DNA of 64,000 bases. Origin: Rhizophagus irregularis. Its lineage: Eukaryota; Glomeromycota; Glomeromycetes; Glomerales; Glomeraceae. The notes under the pieces were generated by a model. That model was not told the origin of the DNA and searched no databases. It worked only from the letters and a program-made list of their open reading frames with translations. Within the stretch, counting starts at the first letter, position 1; the number at the start of each line of letters is the position of its first letter. The stretch is from NCBI RefSeq assembly GCF_026210795.1, contig NC_089458.1, positions 868,001 to 932,000 of the forward strand. Reading direction: 5' to 3'. The translations under genes and the position numbers were made by a program. This document shows positions 11,063 through 23,385 of this stretch, in pieces.

Positions 11063-14000
11063 ATGATGGACAACGAGAAACATAACTTTTCACCTCACCC
11101 TTCTCCCCTTATTAAATTTGGTCAAATTAATGTTAATGGTTTATGTTCCCCTATTAGACAACAACATTTGCTTAATTTTTTTTTACATTCTTCTTTTGGT
11201 GCTTTATCTATTAATGATACCCGCCTTTCCCCTTCAAATGCTAAATTTATTTTTAAAAACGAATATTTCCAACATCACTTTAGGTCCTATTGGGCCTGTT
11301 CATCCTCATCTCATTTTTATGACGGTGTTGGTATTTTGTTACGAAATCCTCTTCATAAACATGTTCAAACAATTGACCCTTGGAAGTGTCGTCTTCTTAA
11401 ATTGGATTTATTTTTTCATCAAACAAAAATTTCTATTATTTCTATATATTATCCCCCTTCTGGTTCTATTCATCAGCCTATTTGCACTGATCTTATTGCC
11501 AAACTTCTTTCTTGGCTTGATCATGCCCGTACTAATAATTATTTTGTAATTATCCTTGGCGACTTCAATAGTTTTTTACCGACCATCAAGCTCATTCTTC
11601 TATAGATGGTCCTGATCCCACTTTTTTTCACGATAATGGATCTTCTAGACTGGATTATATCTTGTCTTCACCTGGTTTTCCTGCTCCTGGTTTTTTTTCG
11701 CAAGTGGTTGCTTGCCCTAATCTTTTTGATCGCCCTTTTACGGATCACAAAATCCTTACTACTGTTTTTGACTTTAGCTCTTGCCTGGCTATTTTGGCTA
11801 AGTCTCGTCTTAAACAAAAGAAAGAAATGCGTACTATTTTTTCTTATGCTTCCACTTCAGCTGAACAATGGAATAATTTTACCACTGAAGTAGATGATTC
11901 TCTTGGAGTATATCTAGATTGACAATATAATTCTCGTCTTGATTTCTCTTCTCTTTCTCTTGATCGTATGTGGCATGCTTTGAAAGCTGCCATACTTAGT
12001 GCCGCAATTGATACATTACCCTTTCAAAAAGTCTCCAACACACACCGACATTCGTACTCTCCTGAATTAACTAAACTCATTGCTATTAATAAGTTTTTAG
12101 ATCGATTTTTATATCGCCTTACAACTCGTCATTTTATTCGGTCTGCTCAGATTTCTCAAATGACGGCTGCTTTACCCTCTCATCTTGATAATCTTGTGTC
12201 CTTACTTCCTGATTATTCGGTTCCTACCTACTCTCCAACTCCTGTATCTGAATTTAAATTATTTTTGCGATCACAGAAGAATTTAGTCTCTGCCTTTTTA
12301 TCCACTAAATTCGCCCAACATCTTACGGACTCTGTGGAATACTATACTGCGTTATGTGACGAATACTTTTTGAACTCGCTTGGCACCTTCATAGACTCCG
12401 CCCTATCAGTTGAAAAATGTTCGATTGTTCTTGACCGCGTCTTGGTTGTCCTGGACTCTACTCCTACTCTATTAATGGATCCTTCGGATATTAAACAAGC
12501 TGCTATTACTCATTTCCAATCTATTGTTTCTCCTCCGTTGGTCCGATATTCTTCTATTGCCTCATTTCCTGCTCGATGGCAACGAGTTTATAATCCCCTT
12601 GCTGGTGTGTCCGCTTTATTATATAATCCTGTTTTAGCACCTATTTCCTTACAAGAATGGTCTGATGTAATTTTCTCCATGCCAAACAACAAAGCTTCTG
12701 GCCCTTCAAAAATTTCTTATGAGATGATAAAACATCTGTCCGGTGAAGCCTTGGATTTCTCTCTTTTGCTTGCCAATACCTGCCTCTCTCGTGGCGATAT
12801 TCCTGCTGATTGGCGCGAAGCTGCCTCATCCTATTCCTAAACCCCTACGACTTTACGCTCAACTCAAGAACACTCGACCTATTACTCTTCTGAAAACAGT
12901 TCGAAAATGTGTAGTCAAGGTCATCACGAATCGTCTCTCCAATATTCTAGCTGATAATAAAATTCTCCAAGGTGGTAACTTTGCGGGTCTGCCTAGTGGT
13001 TCTACTGATGTCCTTATCAAAATGCTTGATGCGATTATCCATCAGCAAAAACATGATTCTTCTGATGATCAGGAATTATGGATTGTTTCTCAAGATATCT
13101 CTAAGGCCTTTAACTCTATGGATTTGAACATGCTTAAATTGGCTTTAGTTAGATTACATTTTCCTACACTTTTAGTGCAATTTATCCTGAATCTTTTTAC
13201 ATGACGTAATAATAGAATTATAACTTGCCATGGCGATACAGCTGCTTATCGAGTACGTGTTGGTATCGATTATAGAGAAATTATTTCCCCCTACTTTGGG
13301 TTCTTTATTTGGATCCTTTACTCACTATTTTGAATTAAGAAGCATGAGATCCTTTTGTTTTGAAATCTTCAGCTCTCCTAGAATATTCTCCACTTGAATT
13401 TGAACAACATTCTTTGCCAATTTCACATTTAACCTTCATGGATGATTCTACACTTATAGCTTCTTCGAAAACTGGAATTGAAGATCGTCTTTCTATAACT
13501 GCTGAATTCTATACTTTAAATAATGTTCAAGCTAACTCAGCTAAATATGTTCTTCTTTCATCTTCTTCCCCTTCTTCGAGGATTGTTTTTAATCTTTCAC
13601 CTTCTTCTTTAGTTTTCAACTTGTCTCTTTCCCTTCCCTCTTTGTTTTTGAACACTTCATTTCATTTTTTAGGTGTTTGGTTTTCCTTATCCACCTCTCC
13701 TCAATTTGTTCTTAAACAAGCACGCTCTATGGTTAAAGATATGGCTGCTCTTCTTAATCCAAAAAAATTATTGGCGCAACATGTGGCCTATCTCTATAAT
13801 GCTGTCCTCCTTCCGAGATTGGAATTTCGTTTTCAAACCACTCTCTTCTCAGAGAATACTGTTCAGTCAATTATTACACCCATGTTTTCAGTTATAAGAA
13901 GGAAAGCTGGTCTTGCCGCTACTACTCCATTAGCTTTACTCTTCTTGAAACTTCCTTTCTCTATTCAAAATGCCTTTTACCGATTTCTCTCTTCTCACGT

Positions 14001-14232
14001 AGCTTCTTGGCAAAAAATTTTCACTCATCCAGATTTTAAAGAGTTTGCCAACTATGCCATTTCATATCTTCAAGGCTTTTTGGGCGCAAAGAGTTGCCCG
14101 ACTACCATCAACCTAGAGCCGTGGTTACAAATTGTTTCTTTACGGACACATACTTTGTTTAATGCTCTTTTGTTTTCTTCACGACTTAATATCACATGGT
14201 CTCTTTCTTTCCGACCTCCGAGACGTGATTTA
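11063..14232 (+). pseudogene. LINE copy 2 ORF2, multiply broken and truncated
   Basis: The frame begins like copy 1 and here keeps the endonuclease motif GDFN. Compared with copy 1 there is a 67-bp deletion at about 11570, a TGA at 11920-11922 where copy 1 has Arg, a 2-bp deletion near 12825-12835, a TGA at 13202-13204 where copy 1 has CGA, and several small indels and a stop between 13270 and 13340. The reverse transcriptase reads SKAFNSMD (Asp to Asn in block A) but keeps FMDD. Several stops fit C-to-T change at CGA or CAA codons. The frame ends at the element boundary at 14232. Confidence 0.88.
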
Positions 14233-14577
14233 CACAGGTCGAAATATAATATACCGGTCATCAATCAGTCATATAACTGATTGGTACCTGATTGGTAGCT
14301 GATCTGTTACTGATTCATTCATTCAGATACCAACCGGTCATCAATCAGGCATTTATTTCAATCAGCTACACATCAGTTATATGACCGATTGGTGCCGATT
14401 GGTGACTGATTGGTGCCAGTTTAACAATCGGTAAACAATCGCCATCTGTCATCTATATTGGAAGTTGACCGATTGGTTGCCGATTGGATATTGTTGACCA
14501 TCAGTCATCAATCAGCTATCAGCAGGTCGAATTATTGTCAATCGGGTACCAATCAGGCATATGTCTGATTGATACAG
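14233..14577. repeat. Left subterminal repeat zone of the giant element
   Basis: After the CACAGGTCGAAA terminus this zone holds more than ten copies of a roughly 10-base motif, ACCGATTGGT/ACCAATCGGT or the variants TGATTGGT and CAATCAG, in both orientations. In CACTA-type elements such arrays bind the transposase or an accessory protein. No gene is seen here. Confidence 0.7.
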
Positions 14578-14872
14578 ATTACAGCTATTTGCGAAATAAC
14601 GGACCACTTACAGCTATTTGCGAAAATAATGGACCACCTAATTCATTTTCGACTGCGTATGAAATTTTCATACGCAGTCATACGCATGGGTAATATCTGC
14701 CCGGACCGTCAAACTCATTTTTTGAGTTTTTCATATGTAATCATCCGCAGTTATATCACAATAATTCTAGCAGTTAACTATGCGTATACGATGAGTACGG
14801 CTTGCGTATGAAATATTCATACGCAATCGAAAATCGAATTAGCTGGTCCATTATTTTGCAAATAGTTGTAAT
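14578..14872. mobile_element. Palindromic MITE-like element
   Basis: The left part (ATTACAGCTATTTGCGAA, then AATGGACCACCTAATTC and ACTGCGTATGAAA) is repeated inverted at the right (TGCGTATGAAATATTCATACGC, then GAATTAGCTGGTCCATTATT and GCAAATAGTTGTAAT). The first 30 bases are also duplicated in tandem at the left end. There is no coding capacity. I could not identify a convincing target duplication, so the exact ends are uncertain by a few bases. Confidence 0.6.
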
Positions 14873-15464
14873 AGATGATTTGTATGTAGCCGATTGATGC
14901 TCATTCAATAAATGTGCTTTATGATTTTATCTGATCTAAGACTTTTGAAGAATAAAAATTCGATACTACTGGCCGACTTATTTTAACTGTTACTAGTAAA
15001 CTGAACAATGATGGAAATCATAATAAAAATGTATGTACCCATATTCTTTTATATTGCATAAGCTAGTAAATGATTTATTCTAAATAATAAACAATTTTGT
15101 CACCAATTGTATTAAAAGATTTAATAATTCTCCTAATTACCCACTGAAAATTTATCATTTGACTATACATGATGAAATAATGTGTACAAAATGAACAAGG
15201 GAATATACAAGGAATGATATTTAATAAAGAAAAAATAGGCAGAAAGTCGAAGATTTTTATAAAAAAGAATATCATTGGATGATTAAAGAAATAATTGAAA
15301 AAAGAAATATTACAATAATATTATTTGAAGGAAGTATTTTTAGAAAAAAAAAATTAACTGTATGTACTAATTAATATACATAAAATTCGCAAAAGCAGGG
15401 GAGGGGATCAGTTATTAGTGAAAAATAGGTAAATAGAATACAAAATATAGGAAATCACCACCAT

Positions 15465-15725
15465 CACAACACCACCACCATCACTACCATCAATCGTCCA
15501 TTTCAAGATAATCATCGTCAGAAAGTTGGTGTGGAGAAGGTTGGCCAGAAGGTTGGTTGGAAGATTGGCCGGAAGGTTGTTGGTTGGAGGATTAATCAGA
15601 AGGTTGTTGGTTGGAGGATTCGATCGGAAGGTTGTTGGTTGGATGATTGACGGAAGGTTGTTGTTAGAAGATTGGTCGGAAGATTGTTAGAAGGTTGGTT
15701 GGAAGATTGGTTGGAAGGTTGGTCA
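15465..15725. repeat. Imperfect minisatellite, GGAAGGTTGTTGGTTGGAGG type
   Basis: About ten imperfect 16-28 base units of GAAGGTTGGTTGGAAGATTGG type run through here. On the minus strand they encode the Gln/Pro/Ser/Asn/Thr-rich tail of gene A from 15596 rightward. A short CACCACCATCA run adjoins at 15457-15490. Confidence 0.7.
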
Positions 15726-16059
15726 GTACTTGTTAATAAAACAGTCTCTTCCATTTCTTCCTCCCCTTCTCCAACGTCAGCATCATATCCATCATTAAAG
15801 GACTTTTCACTTTCCGCAAATTTCATCAAGTCATACTGCTGGTCTTGACGCTGGTCCAGCTGCTGGGTGACTGCGATCTTTAACTTTCCTTTATATCCGG
15901 AATGAGTCCAATGTGGCGCCAACAAAGGCGCCGCTGGTTCATTATTACAAAAACAATTGCCCATAACTCGCTCACGTAATTTTCTATTATTTGATTGTTC
16001 AGTTCTTAATCGGTCAATATATTCACGCAAAAATAATCGTAACTTAAAAAAATTAAAAT

Positions 16060-16175
16060 AGTTGGTAAAATTAAAAATAGTTAGAAATAGTTAGAAATAG
16101 TTAGAAATAGTTAGTAAATAAATTAAAAATAGGTAGAAATAGTTAGTAAAATTAAAAATAGTCAGAAATGGTAAA
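16060..16175. repeat. Short tandem repeat, AGTTAGAAAT type, in a gene A intron
   Basis: About eight copies of a 10-16 base unit (AGTTAGAAAT / TTAAAAATAG) fill the intron between the last two exons of gene A. Confidence 0.65.
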
Positions 16176-17704
16176 ATTAAAAATAATAAAAGCAGGAAGA
16201 AATACTCACTGTGTCAGATCTCCACTTAAGATCTTTGACAATAATATTGCTTCTCTCGTTTTCGCAATCAGTCTCAGATTCCTTGGGTGAATGGTAAGCG
16301 TTATTGTCAATTATTAATTGTAAGTCTTCGTCCTTAAATTTCTTGACTAATGAATTTTTCACCATCTGTAAATGTTTTATTAGTCTTCCCCTTTTTAATC
16401 TTTTCTGTATTAGATAAGAAGTTAGTATTAAGCAAATATATACACGTACAAAACTTTATTTACTCACGTTGTAGCGTTTGGAATTGGAATGTTTTCTTTT
16501 TCTTGCAGTTTTTTTCTTGACGATGACCGATTCTTTTTAAGGTGCTCTTCACGTCGATGACGATGAAGGGAGTGAATTATATCATATAAAATTTCGTTAG
16601 AAATAGGAAATATATTATTATTAATATTTTCCATTATACTAGGTATAATATCGTTAATAACGCGATTTCACTGATTAGTGAATGTTTGACCCAAATCAAT
16701 TCTTCTCCCTTCTGCCTGGTAACGCATCATACTTCCAAATAACTTCCTTCTATATAAAATCAACAATAAATATATATAAAATTAATTTGAGATATCCTTA
16801 TTTACCTTATAAGAACTTCGTAGATCTTTTGGTATATCACTTTTCGTCGAATAGAAGGGAGTATTTGAACTATTTGAGCTATAGGAGCTGTCCGAATCAC
16901 TTGAATCGTCTGAACTTGATTGGACTGGGGCTTTTCCCTTTGCTTTATCGCTGATGGCTTTTCTGGAATTTTTGTCGCCATCGTTAGTATTTTTTTTTTG
17001 ACGGCCTTTTTAGTACCCCTGTATTTTTCATTAGTAGCGCTAGTTACAGCGCTTACATCTTCTTTTTCATTAGTGACGCTGGTTACAACGCCAGCGCTTT
17101 CATCTTCTTTTTCATTAGTGGCGCTGGTTACAGCGCTTTCTTCACCTTTTTCACTAATACCGCTAGTTACAGCAGTGTCGCTTTTTTCCATTTTAATTGT
17201 TATATCCTCATCTGATGATATAAGAATTAGTTCTTGCCGTAGAACCAGCCTGCGAAGAACCCCCTTGGTAAGAAACAGCCCTAAGAAACAGCCCGCGAGA
17301 ACCTGGCACCCCCGTAGGGTTCATTATTTTGCTGTTCTTGTTGTCCTTGTATAATATTCGCAATTTTTTCAAAAAAATATTTGGCTTGTTGGGTAAAAGC
17401 TATTAATTTAGATAATCATTAGTTTTTAGTAATATCCTGATATCTGCTGTCTGCCGATCAACTTACCCAATAGCTCGTCTACTTTCTCTAAATCTTTCTT
17501 ATTGGACATATTTAATTCAAATTTTTTAAATTTTTTTAAAAAACATAAAAATATCCACAGTATAGAAAGAAATCAGTATTTTTTTTTCAGATCGATTATT
17601 TTCATTATTTTTAACAATTTTAACAATTTTCAATTGTTCTAACAATTAACAATTAAATGATTAATAAATTTAATAAATTAAAATCTGACAATTAATCATT
17701 AGAC

Positions 17705-17907
17705 TAATGATGTAATGATGTAATATTATACGTGAAATTTGCAGAAATTAAGCAACACCGGTATATGTTATATGTTATTTAATAAGATATATCATTGACT
17801 TACAACTTTTCTATAATTTATTATTTGACTGTAACGATGTAATGATGTAATATGATACGCAAAATTTGCAGAAATTAAGCAACACCGGTATATGTTATAT
17901 GTTATTT
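17705..17907. repeat. Tandem duplication (about 119 bp) hosting a MITE
   Basis: The block running from TGATGTAATATTATACG through GCAACACCGGTATATGTTATATGTTATTTAATAAG and on to ATTATTTGACT is repeated directly; the second copy is interrupted at 17908 by a 292-bp MITE and resumes at 18200. It lies in an intron of gene A. Confidence 0.75.
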
Positions 17908-18199
17908 AGGACCCCGGATATCTAATATAAAGGTCATAATGGACTTTTGGCCAAAAACACTTTTGCTTAAAACTCAAAAAATCGTTTTTTGTAAATATCT
18001 CAGCATCCAGTAATTCAATTTTAATGAACTTTTTTTTATTTTGTAGCCCTCATTTAGCTCTACAATTTAAAAAAAAGTTCATCAAAATTGGACCACTGGA
18101 TGCCGAGATATTTACAAAAAACGATTTTTTGAGCCTGAAAAATGGGCCAATCTGCCAAAAGTGTGACTTATGACCTGTTTTGGAGATATCCGGGGTCCT
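17908..18199. mobile_element. 292-bp palindromic MITE with 8-bp target duplication
   Basis: The ends are AGGACCCCGGATATCT and its inverse AGATATCCGGGGTCCT. Inverted similarity extends through most of the element (for example AAAAAATCGTTTTTTGTAAATATCTC against its complement). It is flanked by TGTTATTT on both sides (17900-17907 and 18200-18207). The neighbouring tandem unit at about 17775-17790 keeps the unoccupied sequence, with a single TGTTATTT. An 8-bp duplication suggests mobilisation by a hAT-like transposase, though the termini are not classic hAT. Confidence 0.85.
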
Positions 18200-19265
18200 T
18201 GTTATTTAATAAGATATATCATTGACTTACAAACTTTTCTATTATTTATTATTTGACTTTATTATTTGACAAATATTATATCGAAATAAGACTTACTCGC
18301 ATATTTCACGTATTTTAATTTTACCATCTTCATCCTCCTCACCCTCCTCACTTCTGATATTATTTATTTTGACAGAGGATGCTAACATCAGAGCACTGCT
18401 GAACGAATTCACTTCTTGATTATTTAATAAAGTTCCCATTTCTGAATTATTAAGTAGGGATAGTTGAGTTTCTAATATATCGATCTTTTGTTGTAAAATC
18501 AAAATTTCGTTTCTTTCTGCATACTCATGATTTCTGTTAACGCACGATTACAGTTTTCTAATTCTACAACCTTTTTCCGAGATTCTATATCCCTGATCGT
18601 TGCGTGATTCGACATTATTTGTAAAGAGTCATTTACTCGCGTTAAATTCTCATTCTTTCGTATCAGGTTTTGCCTAATGTATTTAAGGCTACTATGTTTA
18701 TGCTTTCGGCCCATTATAACCCCTAGGATTAAAATAAAAATCAATTTATAACCTTTGACTATTTACAAAAAAATGAGATAAAAAAAAAATGCAGATATAA
18801 AAACCGAATATTGTGATATTCGTACGAAAGACCAATAACTATAAGAAAAAAACCGGTATGAATATATAAGATAATTGTTAAGAATGTTTATTATTATATT
18901 AAAGCGGAATCGGTTTATATAAAAGAAAATCGATAACTGTAAAAAAGAAACTGACTTGAATGTAATCTTTGTTTTCACCGACCTATTAAAATTGAAGGAT
19001 ATGCATTAAATTTTCAAGTAAATTTGTTCCATTTGATCATTATCGGTATACCTGTAATAAATTTTTGAAATTACAATCCACTTTCAAAAAAACTTTCAAA
19101 CGTAAGAGATGACTGGCAGAAAGCTGATGAACTTATTTATCATGAGTTTTTTTATAATCGGCACGATTTTTATTGCTGCTTACAGACTAATTACTCATGC
19201 ATGATTACCTTATAAGAAAATCAATCAAATAAATTATATTGGAACTTTTTTATTGTAACTTTAAT

Positions 19266-19545
19266 GCTGCAGTGGCGTATTGGTTAGGGAATGTAATACC
19301 TGGATTATGTTTCTGAGTTCAGTACTTGCTGTATGCATTACTTTCCAGAATATTTGACCATGACCGTGAGTTCTCTGGACCGGTTAGCTTGGATGCCGTG
19401 AGTCCTTTGGACCGGCCCGAGTCTTGATATTCTGATCTTTTTTGTATATTAATAACAGTCGAAGGGTTATTTAACTATCATTTTAGTTACTTGAATTGAA
19501 ATAGTCGTGTAACTAATTAATTACTCAAAATAAAAATATAATACA
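19266..19545 (+). mobile_element. Possible tRNA-derived SINE-like element
   Basis: The head reads GCAGTGGCGTATTGGTTAGG, close to a tRNA 5' end with A-box (TGGCnnAnTGG), and 35 bases on GAGTTCAGTACTTGC resembles a B-box arm. A body with two copies of a CCGTGAGTYCTYTGGACCGG block follows, then an AT-rich tail ending near AAATAAAAATATAATA. It is distinctly more GC-rich than its surroundings. No target duplication was identified, and it does not fold as a full tRNA as far as I can tell by eye. Confidence 0.35.
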
Positions 19546-19638
19546 TCGTACACTTCCATTAAATGTTAAAGTAAATCTGCATATTTAAAATTTATATTTT
19601 CACCAAACAATAGAATTCTATTATACCAGTAAAAATTC

Positions 19639-22600
19639 TCACAAATAAAACTGCCTATTTATTGGGATTACAGCATTATATGTGATAGGATTCTTTTTGC
19701 CAATTACAAATTCACCAGATACAAAGCGACTATATAGGTAATGAATTGAAATTAAACAATCTCGCTCTATCTCATAAAATTCATTTCGCCAAAGTTCAAT
19801 ATTTGAGCTTTTTTCATCACCATCAATACTTGTATAAAATCAGGTTTTCTGGTTTGGCGCCGGTTTATACCATTTAACAAATACTAATCGATGTGTTTTA
19901 AGTTCACCCGAAATTCTCACAGTATGTTCAAAATAATACTGTACCTGACCTGGAAATAAGTCGGTTGTTTCATTGTTTTGGATAAATTTCGCCAAAACAT
20001 TCGCGTTTTTCAGGTATCGGGGTGCTATTGCCGATCCAAACACTTCTGCTGAGATCCTAACCCGCCCAAATTGATCAACCATATTTGGCACAACTATTGC
20101 ATCTCTTGAACTGGTTGATGTTGACTCAGCAATTGTTACAAATTGCAAGTCGTAAGCAATATTATAATATTCGGTTAGGATTTGATAAATATCATCAGGC
20201 AAGGCAACCCGATTTTTACATGGCGTAAGTATTTCTCCAGGAAATGGTTCGCTACTGACAATCGTTTCATCAACTTCTTGGAAGAATACCTTTCTAAATT
20301 GATACAGCTCAGTGTAATTAAAATTATCGTAAGCTGCCAAACTTCCAGAAGTTGATCGTGGTTGAATTAATTTTAAAGCTTCAACAAGCTTAACATTATT
20401 TGATTGAACGGATACAAGGTTATCAAGTCTCCAATTCCGCATTATAATTCGTAAAAGTTCGGGTTCAATTTGACGATTACTATTGGGAAAAGAGCCTATT
20501 GATATATTATTTAATAAATTATTAGCAAGCTTAAACGATTAAACAGTTCACAAAATACCTACCGAGGATACCGTTCATTCTTTCAAAGGAAAAACATCAG
20601 AAAGAATATAATGGACCATAATCCCGGCAACAATCGGCAATATGAAGATACAAATGGAGGTTTGGGGTTATTCTTTCTGGACCATAATTTTCTTCAATTA
20701 ACGTTGCAACTTTGAGCAAACGTTCGTGAGCTTCGTTCAATATGTCACAGTCAATAATTCGATAAACTAGCAGAGAACAAGCTCTAACGAAATTCCCCAA
20801 AATTTGTCGATCTGGTTCAGCGAGCAAATCCCACATCAACGGGATAGCATAAATTAGAACAAACGTTTTTTATTGGTCGGCCATAAATCTGAAAAATCCT
20901 TCTCCAGTTGCGATTTTATTTGAAATACGCCCCAAATCCGCGGGTATTTGTATGTATTTTGCTCGCTTTTCCATTTTTTCTAGATCTTGTTTCGTGATCT
21001 TGTTGCCATCGATCCATAATTTTTTAATTATCCAATGGGCTATTCCGAGGAACAAACAGTGCATTGGATCTATGACAAGGTACCTTATCGGATTAAAATA
21101 CGGCAATCGAAGCAGTTCGGACCATCTAACATGGGTTGAACTCACATGACGTTTTATTTCCTCCTCAGATTTACACAGTCTCCAAAGCTCAGCATTCCGT
21201 CGATGTTCATCCAAATCTCTTTCTACAAACCAGTCAACCATATCATCAAAGCCGCCAAAATTTGACTTATTTCCATTTCCATTTGAATTTGCAGTTTTAT
21301 AACACCTATGGCAGCTCACTGATGCTGATATGTGACCGCAGAGCTTTCTCGCCGCAGGAATGTCATTCAAACAGCATATTAATGCCAATCGGATATTTTT
21401 TTCAGCGGCGGGAATCTCAATCCCATCCCAGAACTCTAATAACTCATCAACAATCAGAGCAAGATAATGGTTAATTTTGTGTAACTTAACCTCGCTTGGT
21501 CCTGGTAGTAGACCAAGCATCAACATATTTTCTTTTTTAAATCTAATTTCACGCGGTAGGTTACAAATAACCCCATAAATAGCCCCACAGCTGTATACAG
21601 ATGACTCAAAAGGCTGAAACCAATCGAGATTAATCATAATTCCCAAGTGGGAATCTGCAGTCTCCGGTGTAAAAAATGGGATGTCTGAAGTGTCTGGAAA
21701 AGTTTTCCAGATTTTACCGTCATAAATATCTGCTAACATACCATTATTTACATCTCGATTGGTCTATTTTCGTAGTTGTTGCTTGAATTCTGGTCTCTGG
21801 TACAAATTGTTTATCTGTATTTTCAAATTCGGCAATGGAAATAACAATTTGGGGCGTCTTTTATTTCCATTACCATGCGGTACTTGCACAGTTAATTCCA
21901 TTCCGCAAAATTTTTCCTTCAGTTTCATTGGAAATTCTATATGCGTACATTTAAATCCTTCATCCGCAACAAAATCAGCTATATTATATAATGTATTACA
22001 GCTCAGACATACTGCGTAAATCATAGATTGGTTGTCGATTCGTAATAACTTAGTCGCAGTGTATAAAGAAGACGGGAAATCTTTGAATCTCGTCTGATTA
22101 GCATCCATTAATACTTGATGAAAAAACTTTATTAAAGAATCTAGTGCAACATCTGGCAAGCAAAATCTTGCTTGATATTTGAATATCCATGTTAATATCC
22201 AAGAATCCGCAATATTAACATTTGTGTCGGGATATGCAAATTCTGAATCATTTTCGGGCGTAGCAAATTGTTCAACAGGATCGTCGTCCAAATCCATATT
22301 GTCTTCTGGAGAAATGTCACCTTCATATTCATACTCATTAATCGGTTCATTGCTTTCCTTATTGGTTTCCGGTTCCCAAAACTGGTCTTGTCTACGCCTT
22401 TTTTGAGGGACAAAACCGGCAAAATCTGATTCATAATTATTATTAAATGATGTTGACTCTTCTTGTTCGGTCATTTCTTTTGATCTTGATGATCCTTCTA
22501 CGATCGGACTATGATAGACGGTATGTGCTGGCTTAATCCGATTGTTTCCGGGTAAAAAAGGGACAAATCTGGAAACGCTAGACGCTAAATGACGCTCTAA

Positions 22601-22693
22601 ATCTAGATGTCTTTTTCTGATTCTTTCATTAACATATTTGCCATTGCATTCCTTGCAATCACATGATACTTTATATCTAAGTTTTGTAGACAT
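19639..22693 (-). pseudogene. Plavaka/CACTA-type (Tnp2-like) transposase with four in-frame stops
   Basis: Two exons, 22693-20563 and 20495-19639 (67-bp intron, GTAGGT...TAG), give a single frame of about 995 codons. An N-terminal Cys/His segment (CDCKECNGKYVNERIRKRHL) is followed by an acidic linker and the transposase core: DIYDGKIWKTF; IMINLDWFQPF; NHYLALIVDELLEFWDGI; CLNDIPAARKLCGH with SCHRCYKT; VIDPMHCLFLGIAHWIIKKLWI; the segment before LLAEPDRQILGNFVRAC; FERMNGILGSFPNSNRQIE; ELWRNEFYEIERDCL. This order matches fungal Plavaka transposases of the CMC/CACTA group. Stops lie at 21764-21766 (TAG), 20870-20872 (TAA), 20597-20599 (TGA) and 19840-19842 (TGA), all where the family usually has Trp. 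It is otherwise colinear, so it is a recently dead gene. The minor open segment after 19840 shows the true C-terminus at 19639. Confidence 0.85.
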
Positions 22694-23385
22694 GATTATG
22701 TTTTAGTAAGATCGAAGCGTTCAATGAAAAATTTGAGAATTTCTACGTATGTATCTTATAGCCTATTTATGAATGTCAAAATCGACAAATAAAGAGCTTT
22801 TAATATGTACAATTTCATATATTAGTCCGGTCTGAATAGACTATTATTGCTTAATGGCATGTGAAGATAGGAAATTGTACGGAATATTAATAAAAATTAA
22901 TATTAATCAGGTTTTACTATAGCGAAACCAGAAAATTATCACGCGGTCCGTCCGTTTTGGTAATTCGCTCAAATGATTTAGTTGCAAAAATATCGGACTT
23001 GACCCTTCTGGTGACATCATCTTGACCCTTATTAAAATATATTATGCAGGTCAGCACCGCGTGGTGGGTTAAGAATGATACATTCGCGAATTAATTATAT
23101 TGCAGAGCGAAACATTGTTCTTTTTTACCATATTATAAGTCTTTTTTTTTTTGGTCTAAAATTTTCAGTTCTTTCAGTCCTTTATAGTAAGTAAAGTTAT
23201 AAAATCTTGTCGTTGGATTTCTGCAACGACTGAAGTCAAAAGCCCGAAGGCTTCCGAGCCCTCTATCAACAAGGCTTTCTAATAGATAAAGAACCAGACT
23301 TTTTTTATCTCAGAGAACCTCGGAGGCTAACCGATACATAACTTTCTCTTTTTTTTTCAACATAACTTTCAATAGAGTTTACAAA

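Larger units (their letters stand above)
8893..14232 (+). mobile_element. LINE copy 2, with 5' UTR, ORF1 and most of ORF2; 3' part lost
   Basis: The copy starts immediately after the previous 3' end with a short AT-rich 5' UTR (about 8893-9002), then ORF1 (9003-11006) and ORF2 (11063 onward). It stops abruptly at 14232, where the CACAGGTCGAAA terminus of the large element begins. A LINE 3' end resumes at 35025, but about 1.5 kb of LINE sequence known from the other copies is missing between the two, so this is not a clean insertion. ORF2 has many lesions; ORF1 has one. Confidence 0.88.
15596..18714 (-). pseudogene. Accessory gene A of the giant element, unknown function, probably broken
   Basis: I do not recognise this family by name. 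Reading leftward: an ATG at 18714 (MGRKHKH) opens a Lys/Arg-rich, coiled-coil segment to a donor at about 18297, with one apparent frameshift near 18510-18530. After an intron carrying a MITE comes a Ser/Thr/Glu repeat segment (17191-16805; repeats of SAVTSATNEKEDE), then exons at about 16762-16469, 16404-16210 and 16042-15596. These contain DIIHSLHRHRRE, LKWRSDT and APHWTHSGYKG, followed by a Gln/Pro/Ser/Asn repeat tail. The same blocks occur in the same order in gene B. A TGA near 16675 and a one-base slip in a run of seven T near 16510 suggest inactivation. It lies downstream of the transposase on the same strand. A DNA-binding accessory role is only a guess. Confidence 0.5.

Noticed and set aside
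16920-17354. Plus-strand ORF of 144 residues rich in Val/Ser/Phe
   Set aside because: Antisense of the repeat-rich exon of accessory gene A; no support of its own.
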